Of a stretch of 64,000 nucleotides of DNA, positions 33,614-45,427 are shown one piece after another. This stretch comes from Ctena decussata (lineage: Eukaryota > Mollusca > Bivalvia > Lucinida > Lucinidae). The DNA is taken from the NCBI GenBank assembly GCA_963989385.1, contig OZ022501.1, positions 89,016,979-89,080,978 on the forward strand. Reading direction: 5' to 3'. A program made the translations under genes and the position numbers. A model generated the notes under the pieces. It made no database searches. It had not been told where the DNA came from and worked only from the letters and a program-made list of their open reading frames with translations. Each line of letters starts with the position of its first letter. Within the stretch, counting starts at the first letter, position 1.

Positions 33614-35316
33614 GGGGGGGGGGGGGGGGGTGCCTATAAGGCCCTTTTTCTGCCCAAGAGCAAAATGTTTTATTTTCAGCTGATGATTAGACTATAGTGT
33701 CCGCTATACTGAATCAGTAGTGGTTAAGCTCCGTAAGCCCTACTTTTGGAACAATGGGGTTATTAATGTGGGTGGGGTAAATCAACATGAACCAGGGGTG
33801 TCATATTATAAGCTTTATTTCTCCTTCGAATTTAATGGCATTCATAAATACCTTCCTTTATAAGTTGAAGTAATGTCTTTGGTGACATATTTTCTCAAAT
33901 TCTGTCTTTTAAAGTAAATGCTTATGTCTGCAGAATTTCTTTTAGAGACACTGTCAATTTTCATTAATTTTGGTACTTTGAATTCAATAAATTCTACCAT
34001 ATCTCTAGAACCAATGAATGACTTCTTACCAAACTAGCATGGGTTCACCCTTGGGAAAGTACAAACTGTTGATTAAATTTTGGTGACCTTGCCCTGTGTT
34101 TCAAGGTCACAGTAAGACTCATAATGTCAATTTTAAATCACGGTTTGGCCATTGTCTACACAGTAGCTCCTAAACTGATATGAAATCATGACCAAAGTGG
34201 CCTAGATAAAACATTATGAGGAGTTAGAGCACTAGTTATGATTAAATGGCCATGACATCATGATTAAATGGCCATGACATCATCTTCAAGGTCAAGGTCA
34301 TGGCTAGACTAAACAGAGTTTAATCATAGATTTCATCAATCAGGCGGCAGAAATGTTCCAAATCTGAGTGTTTTCATTTGAAAATCAATGTTTACTGTGC
34401 ACAGAATGACCTTGACCTTGGTCTGAAGGTCAGTATTAGCCAAACATGCTGAAACAGAATTGGGTTAAACTTAAATGTTATAGAAAAGTCTAAAGTAAAA
34501 TAATGGACTTCTAAATGTATTGGTGACCTTCAGATCAAGGTCAAGGTCATTATATGCATAGTAAGCATTGTTTTACAAATAGAAACATACATATTTGTTA
34601 AATTTCTGCTTACTAGCTGTGTGAGATCTTTGGTCAAACTCTGTCTAGTCTAACCGTGACCTTGACCTTGAAGATGATGTCATGGCCATTTGATCATAAC
34701 TAGTGCTCTAACATCTCATAATGTTTAATTTAGGCCACTTTGGTCATGATTTCATATCAGTTTAGGAGCTACTGTGTAGACAATGGCCAAACCGTGACTT
34801 AAAATTGACATTATGAGTCTTACTGTGACCTTGAAACAAAGGTCAAGGTCACCAAAATTTAATCAACAGTTTGTACTTTCCCAAGGGTGAACCCATGCTA
34901 GTTTGGTAAGAAGTCATCCATTGGTTCTAGAGATATAGTAGAATATATTGAATTCAAAGTACCAAAATTAATGAAAATTGACAGCGTCTCTAAAAGAAAT
35001 TCTGCAGACATAAGATTTTACTTTAAAAGAGAGAATTTGAGAAAAGATGTCATCAAAGACATTACTTCAACTTATAAAGGAAGGTATTTATGAAAGCCAA
35101 TAAATTTGAAGGAGAAATATAGCTTATAATATGACACCCCTGGTTCATGCTGATTTACCCCACCCAATTTAATAACCCCATTATTCCGAAAGTAGGGCTT
35201 ACGGAGCTTAACCACTATTGATTCAGTATAGCGGACACTATAGTCTAATCATCAGCTGAAAATAAAACACTTTGCTCTTGGGCAGAAAAAGGGCCTTATA
35301 GGCACCTCCCCTTTCC
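33614..35316. repeat. 1.67-kb palindrome (two arms of about 835 bp)
   Basis: TGCCTATAAGGCCCTTTTTC at 33631 returns as GAAAAAGGGCCTTATAGGCA ending at 35304. Similar pairs continue inward: GGTGTCATATTATAAGC / GCTTATAATATGACACC; GGTTCACCCTTGGGAAAGTA / TACTTTCCCAAGGGTGAACC; GTAGCTCCTAAACTGATATG / CATATCAGTTTAGGAGCTAC; and near the middle AATGACCTTGACCTTGGTCT / AGATCAAGGTCAAGGTCATT. The axis is near 34467. Arms differ by scattered substitutions and by a 27-bp tandem duplication in the left arm (ATTAAATGGCCATGACATCA, 34235-34285). G- and C-runs cap the two ends. No coding sequence. Confidence 0.95.
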
Positions 35317-35944
35317 GTTTACGGTTAGAAACGATTTCAACTTTGGCAAGATCCAAACCCGCCAGCTAAGCAGGCCGTAGCCTAACCCACTGAACTTCGG
35401 GGCTCTCTCTTTAGTGGTTTTACAAAACCCTAAAATAACCTTGTCATTCACAAGTGGTACGTGACTTTCCTGACACTGATCTGTCTAAAGATATGAAAAG
35501 TACATGATCGTATTTGTTCGGTTCAAACATTTTATTGACAAAAGTGTTCATTCAGAAACTATTCTGAAATCGCGGAGTAGATCTATATAATTTCAACTAT
35601 ACTACGGAAAGTGCGAACCGCAAAGACTTAGATCAGCCTGGCCATTCGCGCAGTCTGATCGGAGCCTTCTGCATTCGCATGAACATTCTATTGAAATATC
35701 AGTACGCAAAAGCGAGTGATGCTTCTTATACCATTTCGCAAGACATTTTTACACCTAAGATTAAGTGACCATAGAATAATAATTCATGGCTTTTATTAAA
35801 ATGAAGCCTTGCTGTTTAATTTATTGTGTTCTCAGTTTAATCCCTCTATCATAAAAATAGAAAATAGGTAAAAATAATTGTTAAATGTTTTTCATATAAT
35901 TTGCTTAGTCCGTTGTAACCCGTCTGTTGGTCTAAATTATTTAG

Positions 35945-36125
35945 TTCAATAAAGATAGCTGAGTTGCCATCTATTTGGGAAAAAGCTGCTGACTCGGCTT
36001 ATCACTTGTAATTTATTGTTTGTTGGGATGTCTTTGTCAATCTTTCCCTTTGATGTTGGGGATAGGGTTTGGGATCTGATTCAGTCAGTTCCTGAAGTGT
36101 AGTTACTCTTTAAATTTGCATAATT
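35945..36125. repeat. Dispersed repeat (inverse of 16585-16705 and 21470-21530)
   Basis: GATAGCTGAGTTGCCATCTA and GCTTATCACTTGTAATTTAT match 21470-21530 inverted; TTGTTGGGATGTCTTTGTCA and AACATCAAAGG-inverse words match 16585-16705. The longer copy here joins the two blocks, so the other two are fragments of one repeat family. Confidence 0.7.
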
Positions 36126-36129
36126 ATGT

Positions 36130-38298
36130 CGTAAGAAATTTACATCCGACGCTTCAAATACAATAGTTATTGTTGAAATCTGTTGGAGGTCAAGTGGTTC
36201 AATCATATTTACTACCCGAAGAAAATAAATCTCAATTAGGCAGCAGTTACTTAAAACATGAAAGAAACTGTAATCTTCAAACGATCAAAGGCATAAAGGT
36301 TCAGCCCAGAGTCCATTAAAATCTTGCATAAATTTAGTATTAAGACGTGCTATCATTTGTAATTTTAGACCTGTAATAAGTAATAGTAATTCTGATGTAA
36401 TTTATCTCATTTTTACAAAACATACGTTGATGAATCGCTAGATGTGTATCAGAGTTGCCACGACATGTGTTTTCAACGCATGGCTTTCTAGCGAAGGCAG
36501 CCGGCGGCCGTGCGATTTTCGTACGGATTCATTGCCGCCGTGGTTTCTAGGATTCTGTTAATTGAAATGCATGGTGACAAATTACTGTCTAGCGTAATTG
36601 TGGATTGATTGAAATAATTTACGTAACAAAAGGTCAATTTCTTTAGTGAAAAAAAAAATAAATAAATAAAAACAATAGTAATACTAACCAAGCTTACGAT
36701 GACACTTCTACTTTCCTTATATCCAATGCTTATGCCAGTGTCCCAATTTCAATTTCAAAATGTTCTTGAGGGCCTCGGGGAAGATTGGACTCGCCAACCG
36801 AGTTACCCTCACTAAATAAAGACATTACTTACTTTACTTACTTACCTACCCAAACAAGATCCAACCGGAACTTCAATGACAGCAAACATTTGAACCTTTC
36901 TAGGTATTGGACATAATAGAAAAGAATAGAACAGAAACACGCGTTAAATAACAGAAAGCAACCGACACTCCGTTGTTTGCCCCTTCGGCAAACAACTCGT
37001 ATGTTGGTTGCTATAAGTACGGTAACAGGAAATAATTCAAGCATCCTTTTCTTCTCATTCCTGCATATGAAGCTTTCGCACAACTGGTAAACGCGCAGTT
37101 TCATTCCCATCTGGAAATCCAAAATGAAAACTTGTTCCGCTATGACATGTAATTTCAGCTTTGTTAAAGAGAAACTGATGGAGTTCACACAAAACTCCTG
37201 AAAGTGGCCAAACCGAAATTTCTGTTAGTTACCAACTTTCAGAAGTTCTGTGAGAACTTCACGAGTTATTTTGTGTGCGCTAATATGCTTTTTTACGAGT
37301 CGATTTTGGCTATATTTGTGAGAGCTTGAATATTTTTTACTTATTTATTTTTAGCGGAATGCGCACGTTCGCAAAAGAACATGCAGAACGACAGTTGAGA
37401 AACTGAGATCGCAAAAGAAAATTTCTGTGCCGTAGCCGTCCTAACAAAATCTGTATGAACGCTTGTTCAAACTGAGAGCACCAACCTCAGTTTCCAGTAC
37501 AATTTCCTTCACTTACGAAACATCGTCCCGTGTTGAAATTTACAAGGAATAAAAGACCTCAGAACCCAACCGATCTTCTACCGAGTATTTGCGAACACTT
37601 TCTCCAGGATTGACCGATTGATTATTCGGATGCGCGGGCTGATCTTGTCTTCCTTGTTCGCACATGCTATACCTCCCATCTACTTGGGTAAATTATATAA
37701 TGTTACGCTCCATCGAGAGTTTTATTCTAACTGAAAATAGTAAATCCTTTTTTCTTTTTCTTATACCTGCGCACATGTCCAGTTTTATATCAAACTACGC
37801 ATGTCTAGGATAGCTTGCGCACACGCGCAGTCTTGTCAGGGCCACTTGGACTGAACATGCGTAAGCAGAATGCGCATACGCCTGAATACAGTCACTTACA
37901 TGAGATTGTCAAACTCTAAAATTTCGAGCACTGACTTACACAATAATGTCTAAAATACAGCAAATATTTTTCTTCTGAGCGAAATTCGTACCGCCTGCTC
38001 TTATATTCAGATTGATTGACATCTTCGACAGCAATAGTTGGACAGAATATAGGACTTCCCCTCTCACCAAACCTTCCAATGATCACGAACAAAAATAAGA
38101 GCGGTCGGTTCAAACAGCGTCCGACCGCAATCTAATCTCTTTGAAATCGATGCCGCTTGTCAAATTTTGACAACCAAACTGTTATAGATTTGTGAATGAG
38201 CTTAGGTGAAAAAGTCAATAGATTTCGGAACTAGTAGTATAGGCTTTCGAAAAAACTTTGCTGCTCTTGATGAAAAAAATATGACAAGCTTTTCAAAA
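36130..38298. other. Non-coding stretch
   Basis: No gene recognised. 36770-36845 reads like a SINE or LINE 3' end: GAAGATTGGACTCGCCAACC, then CTAAATAAAGACA and an ACTT repeat. A 116-residue minus-strand frame at 36838-37188 has no features I recognise and I do not call it. Confidence 0.45.
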
Positions 38299-38379
38299 GT
38301 TATTCACATGTTTTTCTTTTTGGAGCAACACTCTTGATGTTACCGGGATGCTTTGAACCACCTGGCCCTGGACGTAACC

Positions 38380-38720
38380 CAGCAGGAAAGAAATATCGAA
38401 ACAGCGTCATATCAACGTCAATACAACGTCAGGGTTCGAGGTTATAAAACTTGAGAATAATCTCAAACTCAAAATAAAGCACACTGATTGGCTGCTTCCG
38501 AGCATGTGCTCGGAAGCAGCCAATCAGTGTGCTTTATTTTGAGTTTGAGAAAAATAAAGCACACTGATTGGCTGCTTCCGAGCATGTGCTCGGAAGCAGC
38601 CAATCAGTGTGCTTTATTTTGAGTTTGAGAATATACTCAAGTTTTATAACCTCGGGGCCTGGAATAGTTACATTGAGATCAATACGACTGTGTTTCAACG
38701 CTATGTGTCTGCTGGGAACT
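38380..38720. mobile_element. CCCAGCAGG element with GACGTC core, split by hairpin MITE
   Basis: AACCCAGCAGGAAAGAAATA with CAACGTCAATACAACGTC on the left and TTTCAACGCTATGTGTCTGC then TGGGAAC on the right are inverted ends. The GAGGTTATAAAAC MITE lies between them. The same arrangement is repeated at 38872-39135 by the segmental duplication. Confidence 0.65.
38433..38660. mobile_element. GAGGTTATAAAAC MITE, short-stem type, with doubled hairpin
   Basis: CGAGGTTATAAAACTTGAGA to CAAGTTTTATAACCTCGGGG. The stem of AAATAAAGCACACTGATTGG, CTGCTTCCGAGCA and inverse is present twice in tandem. Each stem carries ATTGG/CCAAT. Confidence 0.92.
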
Positions 38721-38929
38721 TGACAGTGAGCATATAACTGCATGTAGTAAGGATCACAATACTGCCAATGAAAATATATCTACGGAATAACTATGTTATT
38801 CACATGTTTTTCGTTTTGGAGCAACACTCTTGATGTTACCGGGATGCTTTGAACCACCTGGCCCTGGACGTAACCCAGCAGGAAAGAAATATCGAAACAG
38901 CGCCATATCAACGTCAGTACAACGTCAGG

Positions 38930-39076
38930 GTTCGAGGTTATAAAACTTGAGAATAATCTCAAACTCAAAATAAAGCACACTGATTGGCTGCTTCCGAGCA
39001 TGTGCTCGGAAGCAGCCAATCAGTGTGCTTTATTTTGAGTTTGAGAATATACTCAAGTTTTATAACCTCGGGGCCT
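38930..39076. mobile_element. GAGGTTATAAAAC MITE, short-stem type, single hairpin
   Basis: Same as 38433-38660 but with one stem copy. It lies in the second unit of the segmental duplication. Confidence 0.92.
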
Positions 39077-39214
39077 GGAATAGTTACATTGAGATCAATA
39101 CGACTGTGTTTCAACGCTATGTGTCTGCTGGGAACTTGACAGTGAGCATATATATCTGCATGTAGTAAGGATCACAATACTGCGAATGAAAATATATCTA
39201 CGGCATAACTATGT

Positions 39215-40740
39215 AAAGTTAGTTCGAATTTTCTTCTTTTGTTGTAGCTATAACTAATTTCAAATGGTGGTGAAAAATGCTCGCTTTTCATGATAATGGG
39301 ACCCCCAAGCTCAAGCGTGAACCGGGACAAAATATAAAGGGGTTGTTAATCTTGCCGAACGTAAAAAATATGTGTCGAAGTACAAATGTATCAGCATCTG
39401 AGCAGCGCGACGAGAAATATAAAGCTGAGACTGACATATCAGCCCACTCATATTTGCTCTACATTTTTCCTTGACTCTCAAATGAGGACACGAGTAACGC
39501 TGACAAGACAGGATGATCTGAGTCTTCGCTGTTCGCACATGTCCTAATGCACTCCCTTGATTATACTTACATTCAGTTTGTAATCCGAAATAGTTTGCGA
39601 GTTGTATGAGTTTAAACCAACTTAATTCAGTTCATGGAGTGAAAATTAGCAGAATATTTGCGCTTGAATAATGAAATTTATTAGCTTCATCCATTCTGAA
39701 CAAAGTGTTATGTCTGTCTTGTAACGTATAATCCCAATTTAGTTATTTTGTTCTGGCACCATAGGTACTCTATGTATACAAAAATGATTCAAAGCACTTA
39801 AACCACCTGCAACGCGTGATCACTTTTCGTGTTTAGAATTGATTATTCATTAATCATAGCTTAGTTGTCTGCAGTTTTTTGTGTGGCATATGGCCGAAAT
39901 CCCTCTTAAGTATCAGAAGGTCATTTTACATTATTGACCTGTCAATGTTATACATATATTAATGTGTTCAACCGTAAGAAGCTGACTGGACTTTTATCAC
40001 TAATTTATTACTATTAGCTCACTTTTTGAGTATTCAGTTAGTTATTTATTACCCCAAATGTTTCGTAATACGGTACATTTCAAGTATCAAATAATTGCAT
40101 ATGATGCAAACTGATTGAAAAGAAATCGTACATGTACCAGTTCAAACGTATTTTTTTGTTTGAATGAACAGACTAAAAATCAGCTTTGGGCAGGTACAGG
40201 CTTAGCTGAGTCCCTGCCGTTCGTTGATGTCGCACAATCGTCTTTCTCGTGACATCAATTATGAACTAATTCGAACTAACGTAACAGCGACGAGAGTCCT
40301 TGTAGCGAAGAAACAAGATTGGTGAGCCGGAACAAAAGTAAAATTTTTCAGTATGGGTACAGGTGATATCAAATTACTCTCAGAAGAATTTCAGCAATAA
40401 CAAAAGGCCGTACAAAATACATTATAAGATCAACTCTTAACCAAAACAAACTGGCCAAATAATGTGGATCCAGACAATACGGTTCTTCCCAAATGGATTT
40501 AAAGTAAAAAGTATGCAAAGACCAGGAACTGAAACAATCAAAATCCAAATCCAGCCCTCAAACCATAGTTGGAAACAACTAAGATTACAAATAATCAAGA
40601 TACAGAGAACATATGGCCAACCGAGTGAGCAGCTTGTTCCCAAAAGGTGGCCACTCAGCAACCCAAACCGAACCAAAAATAATAAGAACATACATAAGGT
40701 AAAACATCACAGAAACTCTGACACCAAAAACAGGCAACAG
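39215..40740. other. Non-coding AT-rich stretch
   Basis: No gene or clear repeat recognised. The frames on both strands at 40437-40779 have no domain I know. Confidence 0.4.
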
Positions 40741-40741
40741 A

Positions 40742-40880
40742 GAACCACAACAGAACTACCGCCTTGGAACGGTCAGTAATGAATTACTGGGGGGCTTAAA
40801 TCGATTTTACAGTCTAGTTCTTTTGTTGTGTGCAAAGAACATTTACTGACCGTTCCAAGGCGGTACTTCCGTTGTGGTTC
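40742..40880. mobile_element. Short MITE with 38-bp TIRs (GAACCACAAC..ACCGCCTTGG)
   Basis: GAACCACAACAGAACTACCG, CCTTGGAACGGTCAGTAA on the left and TTACTGACCGTTCCAAGG, CGGTACTTCCGTTGTGGTTC on the right, with 63 bp between. A single terminus of the same family is at 21585-21650. Confidence 0.88.
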
Positions 40881-41550
40881 TTCAATTTTACGTGTTCTTA
40901 GGCCCGCTTGTCTGTGGTCTTCTAGCAATATGGTCACCTGTAAAGCTTCCTACTTTGCTCGCTCGCTCTCTCTCTGTATGTGTGTGATTTATAATAAAAA
41001 TGGGTAAAATTAAATGTTACTGTTGTTTTTTGATGACCGCCTATTTGGGAAAGAGCTGTTCACGTTAGTGTAAAGAAACCATAATAGATAAGACGATGCA
41101 ACATTGGGAATAACATCACCTGAAACTGAACGTTAAAACAAATTGGGGAATAGGGAAGGTAAAGATCAGCCAGCGCTTCCGCTCAGTCTGATTGCTTAGA
41201 TAATCTGATACTGGGGAATAAAAGTGAGGATTCAGTTTGATCAATTTACACAGATGTGAACACCGGGATGCATACCGTGATGGCATAGCTTGCATTTTCA
41301 GGCGAGGCCTATCATATCGCGAGTGTGTTGTCCATAGTCGAAGTCATCAGTTTAGCTGCATGCAGTCATGCATCAAGAGGTTATTTTTTTTACTCTGGGT
41401 TGACAAAATTTTTCAATCGTTGGCCGGGCCGGGTTTGAAGCCGCGACTTTCTGTGCAATAGCTATGCGCACTAACAAATGGACTACGGCGTGACACACAA
41501 ATCACTAGAAAACTGTGCAGTCCAAAAGTCTGTAACTCTGGTAGCACACG

Positions 41551-41800
41551 TTGGTTGGTTGTTTTGAGTTTAACGGCCCTTTTAGACAGTATTTCCGTCT
41601 ATATCGGGCCGTCTCCGAAAGAGAGGAAGAAAGAAGAGAGATGTGATAGCGTGAGAAAAATGTCCAAACAGCCCCACCCGCACCTACTGCAAGCACAGTA
41701 GGCCCTTGCCCCACCATTATCCAAATCAGTAGGACACCACAGAATTGGAAGTTATACCCAGCACCATCGCATCACCCAACCACCCCGGTAACACACGTGA
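41551..41800 (-). mobile_element. SINE-like repeat (GGTT tail), another copy
   Basis: GTTGGTTGGTTGTTTTGAGT, TTTAGACAGTATTTCCGTCT, AAAATGTCCAAACAGCCCC and CAGCACCATCGCATCACC follow the order seen at 12315-12560. Confidence 0.7.
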
Positions 41801-41959
41801 GAGTCGTCAGGCTAACAGTAATGCTTTAGCTGTTGTGCACAAAACACAGGTTTGTCCGAGTCACCAATGCTAACATATGCCGTAACGCCCTTTTACGCGT
41901 CGGTAAAAGGGACGATGGGAAATTAGCGAGCTGCCCAGTCTGGGATTAGACTCTGCATT

Positions 41960-42108
41960 CGTACATAAATCCCGGGCTCGAGACGCGTTGGAAGCAGGTA
42001 TCTTTTCAGTCATAAACAGCCTTTCATTATCACCAACCCATCGTCCTGATATGGCTGAAATTATGTTAAAAAAGGCGTAAAATCGTGATTCATCCACCAT
42101 CGACAAAA
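41960..42108 (+). mobile_element. Second SINE family, fragment, plus orientation
   Basis: CATAAATCCCGGGCTCGAGA, TCTTTTCAGTCATAAACAGC, CATCGTCCTGATATGGCTGA and GGCGTAAAATCGTGATTCAT correspond, inverted, to the copies at 44335 and 56770. Confidence 0.6.
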
Positions 42109-42479
42109 ATTAATAGGTTTGATTTTCAACACATTAATCTAATAAAGGTAGCAGATCCGAATTTGCTAGCTTGTCAAAGCAGCTAAACATCTTTTCAAGC
42201 GCAGAAATTGATTGACACTTCCGGCTACTGATTACATCTCTCTACCGTTATATTGTCATGTGTACTCAATACAAGAGTCACAGGTCTTTGAGATGTTACA
42301 GTTATGTCTGTCACTGACCCGTTAAATCGTCTAGAGAAAGTAAACGTTGTAGACGCTCAGATTTCGTCTATTTATGAAATTTGCCATATTAGAGGCTAGT
42401 TAACAAATAAACATAAATTTGTTGGATTCTATTTTTCAAGGGACTAAGGCGAGGCTGTAACATATAGTATGTAGTTAAT

Positions 42480-42823
42480 AGCAGCCCCGGATCAGGGGGT
42501 GGGCTCTGGGGCTTGAGCCCCGCCACCTGAACCCGGTAAGATTAAAATATATGTTGTGAGATCTCATTAGAATCGCCTCGATGAGGCGATTCTAATGAGA
42601 TCTCACAAGATATATTTCAAGGCAAAAAGACACCAAAAATTCTCATCTAATGGATCCCTTATTATGTCATATATTTTCAAGCCTCACCCCCTCCCCTCCG
42701 CCCTACCACCCCTTCCCCTCCCACTTCCCAAATATATCTCGGCTCTCGGCACCTCTCAGCCCCGCCAGTTATCAGTTATCCAGAGCCCCACCAGTATCTT
42801 ATGGTCTGGACCCGGGCCTGAAT
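42480..42823. mobile_element. CAGCCCCGG-ended element with 50-bp perfect hairpin
   Basis: Left: GCAGCCCCGGATCAGGGGGT, GGGCTCTGGGGCTTGAGCCC. Right: CCAGAGCCCCACCAGTATCT, GGACCCGGGCCTG, roughly inverted. Within it, 42556-42606 is a perfect hairpin: GTGAGATCTCATTAGAATCG, CCTCGATGAGG, CGATTCTAATGAGATCTCAC. Confidence 0.7.
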
Positions 42824-43385
42824 ATCTAACAAAGTCTCTACTTAAAACATACTTCCTTGCTAAACAGCTATGAAATGATATGTGTATATATTTACTCGTG
42901 TAAATCACAGTACTTGATTAAGTGACTCTTTCTTTTACAAGTGCCTGTGCCTAAATTGATTAAAGTGAAAATTGTACATTATTCAGGTGAAGTAACTCTG
43001 CCATTTTCAATTTTGCTTCAATTCTCAAAGGGGATCAAGTCTTAAGAAATAACTTGTTCTCTTAGAAGTAAATCCTTTGATCCTATTTAGGCAAGGCCTC
43101 CGTCGTCCATGAAGCAATCAGGCCAGTTAACTATAGAAGCTATACTGTGGTAACATATAGGTGTACTCATTCTCCTTAACCAACCTGTGCAAAGACGACA
43201 AGACTCTGACCAGCCACAGCCTGTACCTCCTTAAGGGCTGATCACACACTTCGATTGCAATTATGATCTTTTTAGGCTGAATGATAATTCTTGCGCATAG
43301 ACATGACTCTGGTCAGATTGCATGGTAACACAACCTTAATGTGTGTGTTGTTCTGTCTTGCTGTAAGAATGCATTTATGCCTGTG

Positions 43386-43419
43386 TGGTATACTTTTTTT
43401 TTTTTTTTTTTTTTTTTTT
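43386..43419. repeat. Poly-T tract
   Basis: About 34 consecutive T. Confidence 0.95.
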
Positions 43420-43467
43420 GCTTATTACACCATTTAATGCTTCATTGCTTACATCAGATTGCCAAGG

Positions 43468-44296
43468 TATGGGTGCCGTTTTACTATTTGTTTCCTATTA
43501 ATAAATATTCATAATTATTAAAGAGTATTCATAAAGTGTAGTAGTGATATCCATCATTCGAATTAGAGGTATCCATCATTATTTATGGATGTCCATAATT
43601 TGGAATTGTAGATATCTATAATTCGAATTATGAAAATCCAATGATCTAAATGATTGATGGATATCATTAAATAGAAGGATGGATATCACTAGTTCGATTG
43701 ATGGATATCAATAATTCGAATTAGGGATATCCATAATCTGCCCATTTACCGATATCACAAATTCGAGTCATGGATATCAATAAAAAGAATGTGATATCCA
43801 TAATGCGATTTAGTGATAACTAGTTATGATTAAGATTATTAGATATCCATAAATCGATTATTCGAATTATGAATGTCAATTATTTTCCTGTTTATGGATA
43901 TCACTAAGTAGAATTACAGATATCTATAATTCATATTTTGGGTGCCGTTCTGCAATATTCCCTATTTATAGATATCAGTGATTGAAATTTTGGATATCAT
44001 TTATTGAAATCACTTATTCCAATCATAGGTATTTATAATTCAGCCCAATGACAGATATCCATTATTCGAGTTGTGGATATCCATAATTCGTTATTAATAT
44101 CAATAATTCGAATAAGTGATATCCACAACCGGGCTGAATTATTTAGATCTTTTATTCGATGGCTATTCATCATTCGATAAAGTGATATTAATAAATTGGC
44201 TGAATTATAAATATCCTTATTCGAATTATGGATATCTATACATCAAATTATCTATAAATACGGAATAAATGGTAAAACGGCACTCCATACATGGGA
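43468..44296. mobile_element. AT-palindrome element with GTATGGGTGCCGTTTTAC ends (complete)
   Basis: Left GTATGGGTGCCGTTTTACTA; right GTAAAACGGCACTCCATAC. Nearly all the 830-bp interior is a chain of short palindromes and half-palindromes such as TTCGAATTATGGATATC and GATATCCATAATTCGAA in varying order. A third end-like sequence, GGGTGCCGTTCTGCAATATT, lies inside at about 43940, suggesting fusion of two elements or an internal duplication. No coding sequence. Confidence 0.88.
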
Positions 44297-44334
44297 GCCA
44301 GTGTTGTTCCGACCACTTTTATCATGCAGCGGTT

Positions 44335-44535
44335 CAATGAATGTATGGATGACTTGCGATTTTACGTCCTTTTTAAGTTTTTTTTCAGTTATATCAGGAC
44401 GATGGAAGGGTAAATGGCTGTCCGCAAATGAACCCCGTTTATGATTGAAAAGATTTTCGCCTCCCGGAATCGAATTTGGGAACGCTAGCTCAGAAGGCCA
44501 GCGCTGATGCCACTGAGCTACCGGGGGTCCTGCAG
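44335..44535 (-). mobile_element. tRNA-derived SINE, second family, copy 2
   Basis: Minus-strand head: CCCGGTAGCTCAGTGGCATC (box A) and AATTCGATTCCGGGAG (box B). The body runs through CGTCCTGATATAACTG to AAAGGACGTAAAATCGCAAG. Confidence 0.8.
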
Positions 44536-44539
44536 CGGT

Positions 44540-45150
44540 TCATCTTACTTTAGCCGACGTTTCAGAAGTCCCCATGAGCTTATACGGTAGTCGGGTTATT
44601 CGTCTGTCGTCATCCGTCCGCTAACAATTTCAAACCACTTCTCCTGTGAAACCATGGGCGATTAGAACTTAATTTCATATGGCGCCTCGTGGGGTTGGTG
44701 GAACGAAAGTTTGTTCATACGGTCCTGGACCCGAGGCTATGCGCTTTACTTACGCTCTGCTGAGATTGATCTCAAATTTTAAGGAATACGAAACAAGGTT
44801 TTAAAGTGTTCAGATATCAAGAAATTGGTGAAAGACGTGAACTAATAAAACCTCTACATGCTATGCTATGCCGTGGTTATTATCTGTCTCCGCTTTGATC
44901 GGACAGCGTGTTCTCCCTAAGTTATGTCCTGAGCACGTGAGTGTGTTTGAGTCTTATCTACCAAATAAATTGCAGCCTTGGCTTAATTTGGATTTAGGAT
45001 GATGCACTTACAGGGCCTACTATCAGGAAGTATAACTACTCGTACTTCACATTCATTAAAATTACAGACTTCAGGAAAAAGGTATGCCAGTAAATAAGTT
45101 TAAAGGACAGTGATCTGAAAAGTCCTTGATTTTATATCTTTTGCAACAAG
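44540..45150. other. Non-coding stretch
   Basis: No gene recognised. Confidence 0.4.
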
Positions 45151-45156
45151 AACTGG

Positions 45157-45304
45157 CATCGAGGTTATAAAACTTTAGAATAATCTCAAACTCTAAATAA
45201 AGCACACTGATTGGCTGCTTCCGAGCACATGGTCGGAAGCAGCCAATCAATGTGCTTTATTTTGAGTTTGAGTATGTACTCAAGTTTTATAATCTCGGGG
45301 CCTG
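45157..45304. mobile_element. GAGGTTATAAAAC MITE, short-stem type, third copy
   Basis: ATCGAGGTTATAAAACTTTA to CAAGTTTTATAATCTCGGGG, with the GATTGGCTGCTTCCGAGCA stem and its inverse. It is independent of the 38-kb duplication. Confidence 0.9.
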
Positions 45305-45427
45305 GTAGGACTAGGGCATCACTTTTTTGAAATCAATTTAAGCATAGATAAATAAAAAAAGTAATAATCAGATTAATTATTTCTAGAAATTGTTTTTATT
45401 ATTTTTGTACTGTTTTGTAACAATACA

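Larger units (their letters stand above)
38299..39213 (+). repeat. Tandem segmental duplication (units about 495 and 420 bp)
   Basis: TTATTCACATGTTTTTC opens both units (38299 and 38794), and both close with ATATATCTACGG(A/C)ATAACTATG. The units are nearly identical except that unit 1 carries one extra 79-bp hairpin block inside its MITE. Confidence 0.93.

Noticed and set aside
36838..37188. 116-residue minus-strand frame
   Set aside because: No recognisable domain or membrane layout; likely chance in AT-rich DNA.
40437..40779. Overlapping frames on both strands (84 and 105 residues)
   Set aside because: No domain, no codon pattern or start context worth calling; one contains a MITE terminus.
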